Positions 42,831 through 53,759 of a stretch of DNA of 64,000 bases are shown in pieces; the stretch's first letter is position 1, and the number at the start of each line of letters is the position of its first letter. Under the pieces are notes generated by a model. That model was not told where the DNA came from. It searched no databases and saw only the letters and a list, made by a program, of their open reading frames with translations. The DNA lies in assembly GCA_037951105.1 (NCBI GenBank), contig JBAMJV010009322.1:27103-91102 (forward strand). Direction: 5' to 3'. The position numbers and the translations under genes were made by a program. The DNA is from Echinarachnius parma (Eukaryota > Echinodermata > Echinoidea > Clypeasteroida > Echinarachniidae).

Positions 42831-45800
42831 ATCATACATACAGTTCAGTGAACGTACAAACAAAAAACATAAAACAAAAACAAGAACAGAGACGCGACAG
42901 CACAATAAAGCACAAACAACGTGGGGGGGGGGGGGGGGTGGGGGTGGGCGTTTAGATGCAGGCGGCCCTCACTGCTGCTGCTCTGAAAGCATCGAGTGAA
43001 GGGAAGGCTGCTGGGTCAATTTTTAACGCGTTCCAGTCCTTGATGGTGCGAGGGAAGAAGGATGAAGAGCACACTTGAGAGCTGCATTGTGGAGTGAAAA
43101 ATCTACTTCCATGTCCTCTGGTGCTTGTTGTTAGAGTGGTAAGGTGGTCATTCCATGGCACATCTACTATCCCAAAGCGGATCTTGTAGAGCATCGCTAG
43201 TCGGCTCTGTAGTCTTCTGTTCTGTAAGGATTGCCATTGTAGCCTGTTCATTAGGTCAGTGACACTTGCCTTGCGGTCGAAGGTGTTCATGACGAACCTG
43301 GCGCTGTTCCGTTGTACCTGCTCTACTTTTCTAATGTTTCTTTGGGTGTGGGGGTCCCATACAGAGGCTGCATACTCCGTTATTGGTCTCACGTATGTCT
43401 TGTAGGTCGCCTCTTTGATCTTCCGGTTGGAGTTGCTGAAGTTTCGCTGGAGAAAAGCTCTGGTAGAGTTAGCTTTCTTTGTGATGACGTCGACATGTTG
43501 GTTGAAGTTTAAATGACTGTCAACATGAAGACCAAGGTATTTGGCAGAAGACACCACTTCCAGGGTGGTTCCATGCACTTGGTAGGGGAAAATGATGGGA
43601 TGCCTCTTCTTGGTGATGCGAATGACTTGGCATTTCGAGGGATGGAACTGCATCAACCATGTCCGTTCCCACTTCTGTAGAGACTCCAGATCATCCTGCA
43701 GTAGTGCAGCGTCCCTGTCAGTTGATACTCGTCTGTACAATGCGCAGTCATCAGCGAAGAGTCGAGGTGTTGAGTACTTCGCGCATTTAGGCAGGTCATT
43801 AATGAAGACCAAGAAGAGGAGAGGCCCGAGGACACTGCCTTGAGGCACACCAGACGTGACTTTGGCAGTGTTGCTGGACTTGCCATCCACGATGACTTGT
43901 TGGGTGCGGTCCTTAAGGAAGTCATCTATCCACTTCAAGGTCGGGCCCCGAACGCCGTAGTGCTGGATCTTGTGGAGTAACAGCCTATGTGACACTTTAT
44001 CAAAGGCCTTGGCGAAGTCGAGAAGGATCAGATCCGACTGACCCTTTGCATCGATACCCTTGGCGAGGTCGTTAGTCGTAAGAATTAGTTGAGTGTCGCA
44101 GGATCTCCTCTTCCTAAATCCATGTTGTGCATCACTGAGGATCTCCTGTGCTTCTAGGTGATTGATGATAGCACTGTGCACAACATGCTCACACAACTTA
44201 CTCAGGATGGCTGTCAAGGAGATGGGTCTATAGTTAGCCGGAGATGATCTGCTCCCCTTCTTGAAGATGGGTACGACGAGGGCCTTTTTCCACGCAGTGG
44301 GAACACGACCTTGGTTCAGGGAGGCTTGGTAGAGGAGTGTGATTGCTGGGGCAATTTCCTCTGCAGTTTCTTTTAGGAGCCTTGCAGGAATCCCATCAGG
44401 TCCCGAAGCCTTGTGAGGGTTTATGTTCTTGAGCAGTTTGACGATCCCTCTGCTGTCGATGAGGATATGATTCATGGTCGGATGAGAGGAGGGTCCAAGA
44501 TCGGGCAAGGCTGAAGTGTTGTCGATGGTAAAAACAGAAGCGAACTGCCTATTTAATAGGTCTGCCTTTGACTTCGGGTCACTAAACATCTGGTCTCCTT
44601 CCTTCAATGGAGCGACGCCCGTTTGGTCGCATCGCTTGGCCTTGACTATTGCACCAAGTCTTCTGCCCCCGCCATGTTCACTCGTGATGATGTCTTGGAG
44701 GTAGCTGTCGCTGGCCTGCCGACAAGCTGTTTGTGCCTGCTTCTTCAGCTTCCTGAATCTCCTCCAGTCTCGGTCGCTATTGGTCAGTTTGGCTTTGGTG
44801 TAAGCCCTTGCTTTCCTACGGCAGATTCTCTTGGTATTGGTGTTAAACCATGGCTGACTGCATCTTGTAGAACTCATTTTCGAGGGCACCATGTTTTCAA
44901 GTGTATTCTGTAGATGGCGTTCAATACCGTCAGCAAGGATTTCGACAGGCGTTGATGTTGAGTGCTGAGATGTGAAGTTGTCTGACCATTGTCCGACTTC
45001 GTGCCGTATGTTGTCAAGATCAGCTCTATTCCACAAGTAGATTTTGTGGCGGACCGGTTTCCTCCTTCCTGCACAGATAGACCATTCTGCAAAGATGACA
45101 TCATGGTCACTCAGCCCTGGCATCCCTTCACATCGGTTTAAGAGTGACGGTCTGTTGGTGATGATGACGTCCAGTGTTCGTTGGTTTCTAGTCGGAAAGT
45201 CAACCACCTGATCCATCCCTGTACGAGCCAGCATCTGCAGAAATACTTCACTGATGCTGTGTCGATACTGGTTGCCGGATACCTGATCAGTGATCCAATT
45301 GATGTCTGGGAGATTCACATCCCCGGCAATCCATATTGGCACGCCTTGGTTGCTGGCAGAAATCTGTTCAATATGATGAGTCAGATTGTCCATGTACAGT
45401 TGGTCAGAACTTGGCGGGCGGTACAATGCACCAATGATGATGTCCTTTTTGTCATTCATAATTTTTGCCGCTACGAGTTCTACGTCCGACTCGATTTGGA
45501 TCTGCTGGCTGACGAGATTAGAACTTACTCCGAGAAGGACACCGCCGTAGCCATCTCTGCGGTCTTTTCTGTAGACGTTGAAGCCAGGGGGAAATATCTC
45601 ACCTTGATTGATGTCTGGCTTCAGCCACGTTTCACATCCAAAAATGATGTCAGGTTTGGTGGCGTCAACAAGGCTCCAGAACACTTCTCTCTTACCATAA
45701 ATGCTCTGGAAGTTGATGGTGAGAGTACGTAGATTAGAGATGGTGTTTGTTTGATGAGTAACTTGTGGGCCATGGGTTGTATCAGTGTCATTCTCTAGAT

Positions 45801-46206
45801 TGCTTGCGGAACTGATGTTGCTCTGATTCAGGTCTTCACTTTCAATGGTAGAATCGAAAAGGCTGGATGAGACGTTAGGAAGTCCACACTTGGCGCACTC
45901 CCATGGTAAATCAGACCTTCCTAGGCAAGAGAATATGACATCAGATATATGGACGCAGTCTATATGATACCAGGTGTTGCACTCTTCACAAAGGATACTG
46001 GCTTTAGAACCTCTGTAATCCGAACATGCTTTCTGACATTCACCGCAAGGGTACCTTGGAGTTCGGGGACCCGGATTCGTTGCTACATCTCCAGCCCTCA
46101 TAATGACGATCAGCAGGCCGATGGTGATCAGCGGATCTGCTTTGGGTATTAATAGCTTCCATGTGTGACACATACGTGAAGATATATCGACGATGATGGA
46201 GTTCAT
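42830..46206 (-). mobile_element. LINE with PHD finger, near full length
   Basis: Contains a single long ORF (42952-46206) and a 3' UTR that passes a GC-rich tract (42922-42950) and ends near GAACTGTATGTATGATTGA. The 5' UTR was not delimited. The domain order PHD-APE endonuclease-RT fits the jockey/CR1 group of non-LTR retrotransposons. Target-site duplications were not identified. Confidence 0.88.
42952..46206 (-). CDS. LINE ORF2-type polyprotein, 1084 aa, open
   Basis: N-terminal hydrophobic stretch (residues 25-36) then GDVATNPGP at 39-47, a 2A-like motif with Ala in place of the usual Glu. A PHD-type finger follows: C54, C57, C73, C76, H81, C84, C104, C107. The APE endonuclease includes TINFQS, FGCETWL, GALYRPPS, GDVNLPDINW and GLSDHDV. 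The reverse transcriptase has GPDGIPARLL, ANYRPISL, HGFRKRRSC, LLDFAKAFDKV, GVPQGSVLGPLLFLVFINDL and the catalytic LFADD. The C-terminal tail carries RNSARFVMNTF and SFFPRTIKDWN. No stop interrupts it, so it may be a young copy. The true start may be a later Met. Confidence 0.9.
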   Translation of the reverse strand: MNSIIVDISSRMCHTWKLLIPKADPLITIGLLIVIMRAGDVATNPGPRTPRYPCGECQKACSDYRGSKASILCEECNTWYHIDCVHISDVIFSCLGRSDLPWECAKCGLPNVSSSLFDSTIESEDLNQSNISSASNLENDTDTTHGPQVTHQTNTISNLRTLTINFQSIYGKREVFWSLVDATKPDIIFGCETWLKPDINQGEIFPPGFNVYRKDRRDGYGGVLLGVSSNLVSQQIQIESDVELVAAKIMNDKKDIIIGALYRPPSSDQLYMDNLTHHIEQISASNQGVPIWIAGDVNLPDINWITDQVSGNQYRHSISEVFLQMLARTGMDQVVDFPTRNQRTLDVIITNRPSLLNRCEGMPGLSDHDVIFAEWSICAGRRKPVRHKIYLWNRADLDNIRHEVGQWSDNFTSQHSTSTPVEILADGIERHLQNTLENMVPSKMSSTRCSQPWFNTNTKRICRRKARAYTKAKLTNSDRDWRRFRKLKKQAQTACRQASDSYLQDIITSEHGGGRRLGAIVKAKRCDQTGVAPLKEGDQMFSDPKSKADLLNRQFASVFTIDNTSALPDLGPSSHPTMNHILIDSRGIVKLLKNINPHKASGPDGIPARLLKETAEEIAPAITLLYQASLNQGRVPTAWKKALVVPIFKKGSRSSPANYRPISLTAILSKLCEHVVHSAIINHLEAQEILSDAQHGFRKRRSCDTQLILTTNDLAKGIDAKGQSDLILLDFAKAFDKVSHRLLLHKIQHYGVRGPTLKWIDDFLKDRTQQVIVDGKSSNTAKVTSGVPQGSVLGPLLFLVFINDLPKCAKYSTPRLFADDCALYRRVSTDRDAALLQDDLESLQKWERTWLMQFHPSKCQVIRITKKRHPIIFPYQVHGTTLEVVSSAKYLGLHVDSHLNFNQHVDVITKKANSTRAFLQRNFSNSNRKIKEATYKTYVRPITEYAASVWDPHTQRNIRKVEQVQRNSARFVMNTFDRKASVTDLMNRLQWQSLQNRRLQSRLAMLYKIRFGIVDVPWNDHLTTLTTSTRGHGSRFFTPQCSSQVCSSSFFPRTIKDWNALKIDPAAFPSLDAFRAAAVRAACI

Positions 46207-46925
46207 GATGAATGATATGATTAATCAAATCATATAGGTGTCAATTCATTGACATTTGGCTACAATCTATACGTGTACGTATAATACTCCACACTTTTTT
46301 CAATCAAGTCACTCTTCTCAAGACATTGTATAACATTATCGAGCAAGACTATAATAGCATGTTCTAGCAAGGGTAAATGGTGGTTGGTTGTTTGTGAATT
46401 TCAATAAATAGATGACCCTAATGAGGTAGGAGACGTCAATTCAAATTTACTAAAATAATTATTCCATGCATAATAAAAAGCACAATTACAATTGAGTGTT
46501 TTCTTACAAATCCAATTCAATTGTCTATATAAACATTAAATGTGCAGCTTATACCAGATATATCGTCCTTATAATTATATAATAATTATGAATATTACAA
46601 ACAATATTTATACATCATGCGATTTGAGTCTATCTACATGAGACTAATTCAGCTATTACAAATGAGCGAGTGGCTTTTAAAGAATTTACTATATACTAGG
46701 TTTCTCAATTTAACAATCAATACACAATAACATCATACTTATAGACGTAAGAAAAATTAGCATGCTATAAACTAGTGCTTTTATTCAACTATAAATTAAT
46801 GCCAGTAGCATCATAATCATATCAATAATTATAATTAAAACATTCAATCTTCAGTATTCAATGAGTTGAGCTATTGTAAAACTAATGCGGCTATATAAAC
46901 TAAAATAGGTGGTGTGTTCACATAA
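46207..46925. other. AT-rich intergenic region, no gene seen
   Basis: Immediately upstream of the LINE ORF; its first few hundred bases could be LINE 5' UTR. No other features could be supported. Confidence 0.4.
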
Positions 46926-47564
46926 TTAAAGGGAGAGATCCACTTTTGCAAGCCAAAATTCAAAAGTTGCGAGGTTATTGTCTTATATGAAAGGAAATGT
47001 CATTTAATAGCATGCCTGAACAAATTAGGGCTTGAAATCTCTTTTTCGTGGAGTTATAGACCTAAAACTTAATAAACTGAGGGACGTCGGTTAATTAGGT
47101 ACATACGTATTTTCGGCCGGTGAGTAAGTTCGTACATAGATTTCACTGAGTGCCAGATCGGTATGCATGACCCCTACGTGACCCGCGCTAGCTACGTGAC
47201 TCGCGCATAAGTACTAATGTGTGAGCGTTTACCAAGCAAAATACCCAAACATCGCTTAAACTGACTACATGTAATTATATATTCTTTCTTTTTGAGATCT
47301 TTTTCCGTGACATACGTTAACAAATGTCGGCTTCACAATACCTTTACGAGAATTAGTACTATATTGTTGTAATATTATGCTAAATCAGTTGAACTCCTTT
47401 ATTGACCGATATATAGTTTAAATGGAGGGACGCATTCGTTTTTCATTCGTAGAATCCAAATTAGAGGGCTGTTCGCTCTGATTTTGTTTTGCGTGTTACA
47501 TTGATCCCCATCCGTCAACTGAAAGCTCTTCAGACGTTTTGTAAAAGTGGACCTGTCCCTTTAA
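46926..47564. mobile_element. TTAA-flanked MITE, family C (639 bp)
   Basis: Left TTAAAGGGAGAGATCCACTT; right, inverted, TTAAAGGGACAGGTCCACTT. About 26 bp of imperfect terminal repeats, TTAA at each edge, no ORF. Confidence 0.8.
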
Positions 47565-47869
47565 GAATGCTATGTTTACAATTACATCGTAGACATAATA
47601 TTATAGATAGTAGCATTACATACGCATACAAATAAGTATTATGCTGTCTCTATATGGCAAATTGAGTATAGGATACTATGTTATACTGTCTATCAAATGT
47701 GTAAATAATTGTTGTGTTGCCACACTGGTTCGGAACGACTGTAGAAGATAACGTATGAACCAAACAAAACTGTTTTTACGATTCGGTCACGGAGGTCGGG
47801 ATATTTGAATTTCACATGGCACGCCTTCATGATATCGTTTGATACACTCTAACATGACACAGAGGACAT

Positions 47870-48348
47870 TGGACATTGTTATAACTCCACCATGCTCGAA
47901 AGGTATACACAATTACAAACGACTAAGTAAAAACCCGGTTATCATTCAAAAAGAGCCGTTACAACTCAAGAGGGCGCTCTCTAAAAACTCATTGAATTCA
48001 ACCATTTTTTCATGCAAAATTGTGCATGTGATGTTTTGTTAAAATAATGATTAAATAGATATATCATCAACAACTATTTAAAAACCTATTCAGATTTTTT
48101 TTTCAAAATACTCTTGAAGCATTTTTATAATTTTTTCTAAAAAGTCAAAATATCCCCTGGTGAAGAATTTTTTAATAAAAATATGTTTATGGATATTTCA
48201 GCCGTTTCTGAACCGATTTTGTTCAAATAAAGTTTATTCTGTCATTAAAATTGTGTGTTCTTTCAAATTTGACAGTCATTTTTTCATTATCTCACAAAAA
48301 ATATTTTGAGAAGTGCCCCCCTATACCAACACTCAACTATCCCTTTAA
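47870..48348. mobile_element. MITE family B, left-truncated copy
   Basis: TATAACTCCACCATGCTCG, GCATGTGATGTTTTGTTAAA, TATTTCAGCCGTTTCTG and the right end CAACTATCCCTTTAA. The left terminus is missing. Confidence 0.8.
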
Positions 48349-48407
48349 CGTGAAACTTTCACACATAATATATATATACTCGATAGACTTATCAAATCAG
48401 AACAATA

Positions 48408-48474
48408 CACATTTTATCAACCATTCATCACTTTTTGCACATTTCAACAGAGTTACTAGATCATTTTAATTAGT
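48408..48474 (+). mobile_element. MITE family A, right end fragment
   Basis: ATTTTATCAACCATTCATCA, TTGCACATTTCAACAGAG, TTACTAGATC match the right end of 56663-57058. Confidence 0.7.
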
Positions 48475-48479
48475 TCATG

Positions 48480-49395
48480 GAAAATTATACAATGTATTTT
48501 TCGCCTGCATGAAAACGACACTGTAACAATTTTGTTTACATTGAACTGTATGTGCATATAGGGGCTCTTTTACTTGTGTTGCCTGTGGTGTGGGTCTGCA
48601 TGAGTGGCAATGTCAACTAGAACTAACCTTGTAGGTAACACTCTTAGGAGGTGTAAATGAATGTGCAAATAAATGCAAATGTCATGAATTTAATGTTCCA
48701 TAATTATTTTGTCTTCGACTTCGTTAATTTTATGTTAAAACTCAATTTTTAGCAAACTATGAAAACATGTAAAAGGTTATAATTACACTTAACTCGTTTT
48801 ATGGAAAGTGAAATAACGCCTTTTTTGAATTGTGATCATTCTATACTTAATACTTCCCCAGGCCGATTGAGAATAGTACAGGTTTTCACCCAAGACTGGG
48901 TACTGTCTAGCATTAACAGATGTTACAATACACACACGTGTTAAAATTATGGCTCTCTATTATAATACGGAAGATATCATTTATCGCGAATAACATACTC
49001 ACCAAGTAAACAGCAGCTGTGCCTGAAACAGCATATAATATTTCATTTTTTAAAGATTAATATCAAACGTATACGGAATATAATTGTGTTCATCGTGGAT
49101 GAGATACACAATATAAAATTGGCCATTTCTAGCGAAGTAATCAGCAGCTGCGCCAAAAACATCATAAAACATTTAAATTGTTTACTTCGCGAGGCGAACT
49201 GCTAGCATGTCAAATTTGTTCTGTCCGGATTAGCATAGGCCGAACGTATATGAAAACACATGAATCAATGTGTAAAGTGTTATTAGTTAGCAATGATAAT
49301 TAATGTTATTAACACATTTCCTATATACGGGAAGCTGGTGGATGGGTCCTGTATCAAATCTATCATGTCTATAAATCAGAATGGAGATTGAAAAA
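48480..49395. other. Intergenic, no gene seen
   Basis: AT-rich. A short phrase GCGAAGTAA(T/A)CAGCAGCTGYGCC occurs twice (near 49005 and 49130) around ATCGTGGATGAGATACA, the latter also found at 32899 in the FGGY intron, so a dispersed repeat is present. Confidence 0.4.
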
Positions 49396-49399
49396 GAAG

Positions 49400-49644
49400 A
49401 CCCGGTCACATTTCACCGGATAGCGTAAACGGATGACCGACGGAGAGTAACATTCAATCCGTTCGTCTCCGTCCGTATGCGTTTCTTGTCCGTTCCTTGT
49501 CAGGCGATGTACATTGATCCATCCGTTCGAATGTTTTGTGCATGAAGCAATGGAGACGACTTTCACCACCGGATAATTTGATTTCGCACATTTTCAATTT
49601 GTCGGGCATCCGTTTTAATACGCTATCCGTTGATGTGACCGGGC
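49400..49644. mobile_element. MITE with CCCGGTCACAT ends (245 bp)
   Basis: Left CCCGGTCACATTTCACCGGA; right, inverted, CCCGGTCACATCAACGGATA, followed by shared AGCGTA and AACGGATG. Non-coding. Confidence 0.8.
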
Positions 49645-50930
49645 TAATAGTAGGGAACATGTTCACTGTATATAGTCAAAGCCAGCTAGTGTAATGGTGT
49701 ACAATTATTAATAACCATTTGACCAGTTTAGAGTTTGTATGTATTTCGACGCTCTAAAACCCGTTGTCTATTTTCTCGTCAACATACCCCAAAACATAAT
49801 ATGTTTATAGGTTCCTTTCTTGAAAATGGGAGGGGGAAAGGGGTGAATAGCAGCAAAAGTCTAACCGCTTGATCTGATATTTCATAATAGATAATTATGT
49901 AGGTCCAGTGGCGTGCATGGTTGGGGTGATTGGGGAGGGGGGGGGGGGGAGCATGCGAACTATAGGGGTGAGGCCGTGGGGGCACACTTTATGCATTTCT
50001 TTATTATTTTGTTGACAGATTTTCACCTTGTTATGTATTGTTTTGTCAAATATTTGGGGCATGTGTCCCCCCCCCCCCCCCCTATATAGCAATCCCTCAT
50101 ATGGTAGGCCTGTGTGTACATAGTGAATATCTCAGACGATATGTAGATGACTACAATTCCCTGATTGGTTCTTTAAAGCATTTCTGAAAATAATAAAGAA
50201 TCACTTATGGTGCATTTGCAGCTCCGTATGTTCAATTTCACAGTCACTTTATCGACCAGTGGGTGTATAAATATCACACATGTTCGACCCGCATTACTGT
50301 TCAATCAATACCATATACAAATGAATAGTTCATTTCTATTTTAATCCTAGAATTAATTGGTCTGTATGTGTATAATTTTTTCTCTCATATATTTTTTTTC
50401 TTCTATTTAGAACTGATTTTTATTAAGATGTGGATATAGCATTTGGAAATTGAAATTATTCAAGTTGACTGAACTCCTGCTAATCTGCAAGCCAGTTTTA
50501 ACCTGTTTTATAATATAAGTTTTATGTATACATAACACTAAGTGTATAGTAATGTATCAAATATTATGACAATGTCCCTTCGACCTCGCCTGCTTTAATA
50601 AAGTGCCAATAACCCCACTCCTCTCTTATGTTTATATTTCAAAGGGAAAACGTTATACTTATGATTTAGAAAGGATGGGGTTGACACATATTTTTATCAA
50701 GCAACTGTATACTCGGGTGTGAAATTTATACAAATGTTGACATTAAAATGAATTTTGTTCGAGTTGTATAAAATATATTGCATAATAAGTATTAGGCTAC
50801 TCTTAATTATTAATACCAACATAAATACAAGTGCCATCCTAAAATTATATGCAATATAATTATGTTATTATGAATAGATTTTGGCAATAATGGCCATTTT
50901 GATTTTGCATGTATATATTGTGTATTAATA
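49645..50930. other. Intergenic with poly-G/C tracts
   Basis: No gene. G tract at 49938-49949 after CCAGTGGCGTGCATGG (hAT-like end), C tract at 50068-50082, otherwise AT-rich. Confidence 0.45.
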
Positions 50931-50934
50931 CATG

Positions 50935-51174
50935 CTACGGAAATAATTCAAATGGATTACCCATTAAAGCCGGCGATTGATATTCAATCCATTTTTGTTC
51001 TAGTTCAGAAAAAGCCTGTACAGTAAACGCCCCACAAGACAAGAAACCAAATAAATCAATCAAAACATTATAACACTTATAATCATACCAGCAACTCTGA
51101 ATTGCATTACCATTAATATTGATATTAAACCTATGACATGCAGTAGGCATATACCCGCCCAAAAGATAAATCAC
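50935..51174 (-). other. Unassigned ORF, 79 codons, kelch-like phrase
   Basis: The minus frame starts IYLLGGY and later has LEQKWIEYQSP. IYLLGG recurs in a second unassigned ORF at 54742-55056 on the same strand. Kelch blades use such phrases, but the GG-to-W spacing is too long here. There is no ATG and no clear splice sites. It could be a fragment of a repeat; I do not assign a function. Confidence 0.2.
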
Positions 51175-51655
51175 GTTTTAAAGTCAAGTATTTTAAGTAT
51201 ACTGTACTGTATATATATATACCAGCAAGTTTTGAATGGTAATAATATAATGGTGATATATACATGTAATAACTAAACTGCTAAATTCGATATCTTACTT
51301 ACTAAAACGATATGTCATGCACATGTTTATTATTGAGGGGTCCACAATCTACAAGCATTGCTTTTTAGTGGATCCCTCCATTTCCAAATATATTATTTTC
51401 CAAAATGATGATACTAGTTTTCATTACACAGCTAGTTTAATTTTACGAATGTTAACCTTGTTTTATTTTGTACAATGCTATGTATTTGAATTTTTGTTGG
51501 AAATGAAATAAACTAAACATGAACTGAATTATGACCATACAGTTGTATAGTCGGAAAATGGCAAACAAGGTCGGAGTTGGTAATTTGATTTTTTTTTTTT
51601 TTACAGACGCTCTATACCAATTACGGCATTTATCGTCACCATCCGCAGTATCGAA
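51175..51655. other. Intergenic, no gene seen
   Basis: AT-rich, with a short inverted pair GGGGTCCACAATCTACAAGC...TTTTTAGTGGATCCCTCC and a poly-T run at 51590-51602. Confidence 0.35.
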
Positions 51656-51656
51656 C

Positions 51657-52096
51657 CCGAGCCGGTGTGACAGGGATAAGTGTCCACCCAGGGATAATTG
51701 GCAGTGACGTCATTCGGACAGATTTAAAATCCTGATTTTGTCCGTTGTCGAGCATTCATACAGACGGAGACGCACATACACACTCCAACACAAACATACA
51801 TACATACACACATGCATACGGACATCAAACGAACAGTAATGTACGCATTATGTACACTTAACTCATTCATGACGTCACATCGACGCGTTTGACGTCACTC
51901 ATACAACATAACCGTTTCTGTGTGTTTATTCGATAAAATGAACTTGAATACATATCAATTGAACTGATCTGCCACGAAACATTGCTTTTACACGTGACAC
52001 ATACACAAAACCCACATTGACGGAGTGATTTTGACCATATCGCTTGTTTTAATTTGCCCCGGACACCTGGACAATTATCCCTGCCACACCGGTTCG
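51657..52096. mobile_element. MITE with GCCGGTGTG ends (440 bp)
   Basis: Left CGAGCCGGTGTGACAGGGAT; right, inverted, CGAACCGGTGTGGCAGGGAT; both are followed by AA(G/T)TGTCCA. No ORF. Confidence 0.8.
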
Positions 52097-52138
52097 TGCG
52101 AAAAGCAGGGGTGTTTCACTAGGATACTAATGTTGAAC

Positions 52139-52575
52139 TTAAAGGGGACCACCAGGCAAAGAATAACACATATTTTTTATGATTTGGTATCGTTTTGTGA
52201 TATCAAATAGATACCCAACATTTTGCAACGGGTTGTGTAATTCATAAACAAAGCAATTAATTACCACGTACCACTTACGGAACCACTATTATTTCTTGGT
52301 TCCGTACGGGCCAAACATTTGCGAGTGCGCCAATGCTATTATTCACGCGTACGTTTGGAGACAATAGAATCCCGGACGATTCGTTCGCTCTGGACAAATT
52401 AGTCTTCGTAATTCAGACCCATAAACGCATGCTTTAGAATGGTGATGCGTTTTCCAATCATATATTTTTTTTCTTTCTGGAAACATATTTTTGTGAACTT
52501 TTACATGGAATGGACTACTAAAGATGTTACCTTTCATTTATAAGAATATTATTTTCGGGTGGTGGTACCCTTTAA
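52139..52575. mobile_element. TTAA-flanked MITE, family D (437 bp)
   Basis: Left TTAAAGGGGACCACCA; right, inverted, TTAAAGGGTACCACCA. TTAA at both edges. Confidence 0.75.
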
Positions 52576-52924
52576 ATTCTGAGTTGAACTTACAATTATG
52601 GTAGGCCATATGTAGCCTTGGAATAAAACATAACATTCAAAGCAACAACAAAAATGCAAGTATTTGAGACTCCCAGCAAAAATCGATATCAATCATTTTA
52701 AGGATCCTTGAATATAACAAATATAACTGATTCTTATCAAAATTACTGCCTTGTTAGGTCCCATTAGAGTTAATTTATAATCTTTGTGAATCACCCACCA
52801 AAGCTTTGACCAAAAACAAATGGGGGGGGGGGGGGGGGGGGGGCTTGATTGATTGCTGCTCTCTACCCTTGGTGTACATTGAGGACACAGTAGGGTGTGA
52901 AAGACTGTAACCAATGGTAACGGT

Positions 52925-53130
52925 AACTAAATGATCTTCTCGATGCCCGTGAGCCGATTGGAAGGAGTGCTCCCAAGAGAGTGTAGGAGGTGCACACAAT
53001 GTGTGCGGGGTGGCATTGTATCCTACATAATATGCACGACCGGGGTAATTCTATAATATATATAGTTTAAATCCTTGGTGTTATAATATTAGCGCTCTAC
53101 AAATCTAACCTATTTATATTATTGTTATTG
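52925..53130 (+). mobile_element. SINE, 5'-truncated and diverged
   Basis: GATCTTCTCGATGCCC, TTGGAAGGAGTGCTCCC, GGTGCACACAATGTGTGC, TTGTATCCTA and a (TTA)-type end match the SINE body; the tRNA head is absent. Confidence 0.8.
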
Positions 53131-53199
53131 CAAGGTAGTTCTGGGTCCTGCTCTGCCCTATATATTTCATGGTTATACCTTATACTGGAACATTTTCCA

Positions 53200-53645
53200 G
53201 GGGGCCTGTCTGGGGTCTTTTGCCCTTATTCTATCTTCCCCTTTTTCACCTGAACCCCCCCCCCCCTCCCCACCCCAAATAAAAACAAACAAACAAAAAC
53301 ACAAAAACACACAAAAAACACAAACAAAACATGTTCTCTATAGCTGCCCGAACATTTTATACTTTAAATGATTTTGCCCGAGTATTATATGACTTTTCCG
53401 AATTTGATAGGACTTTGTTCGAACATGACACGCTCTTCCCGAATATGATATGAGATTGCTCAAATATGACGACATGATTTTGCCCGAATTGTATATGATT
53501 TGCCGAAATATGATAGGAGTTTGCTCGAATGTGACACGCTTTTGCCCGAATTTGGGTAATTTTTGTCCGAATATGACCGTTTTCAATACTCAAGGGGGGG
53601 GGGGGGCTGCAGCCCCCATACCCCCACCCGCCCCGTACGCCTATA
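53200..53645. repeat. Poly-G element with ~25-bp TTTGCCCGAATATGA minisatellite
   Basis: About nine imperfect copies of TTTGCCCGAATATGACAYG between 53343 and 53580 lead to a G tract at 53595-53607 and CTGCAGCCCCCATACCCC. Same family as 10860-11120. Confidence 0.8.
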
Positions 53646-53759
53646 TGTCAATTGCCTATGCCTATATTTCAGCTATACTGTCAATACCATTAATACTGTC
53701 GTTGCTTTTAGGGTACGGTATAGTATTATCATGGAGATAAAAGAGGCTCTGTAAATCAC

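Noticed and set aside
44623..44913. Plus-strand 96-codon ORF with hydrophobic start
   Set aside because: Antisense to the LINE polyprotein between its endonuclease and reverse transcriptase domains.
43312..45732. Several plus-strand ORFs opposite the LINE polyprotein
   Set aside because: Shadow frames of the PHD-EN-RT reading frame, which has clear motifs throughout.
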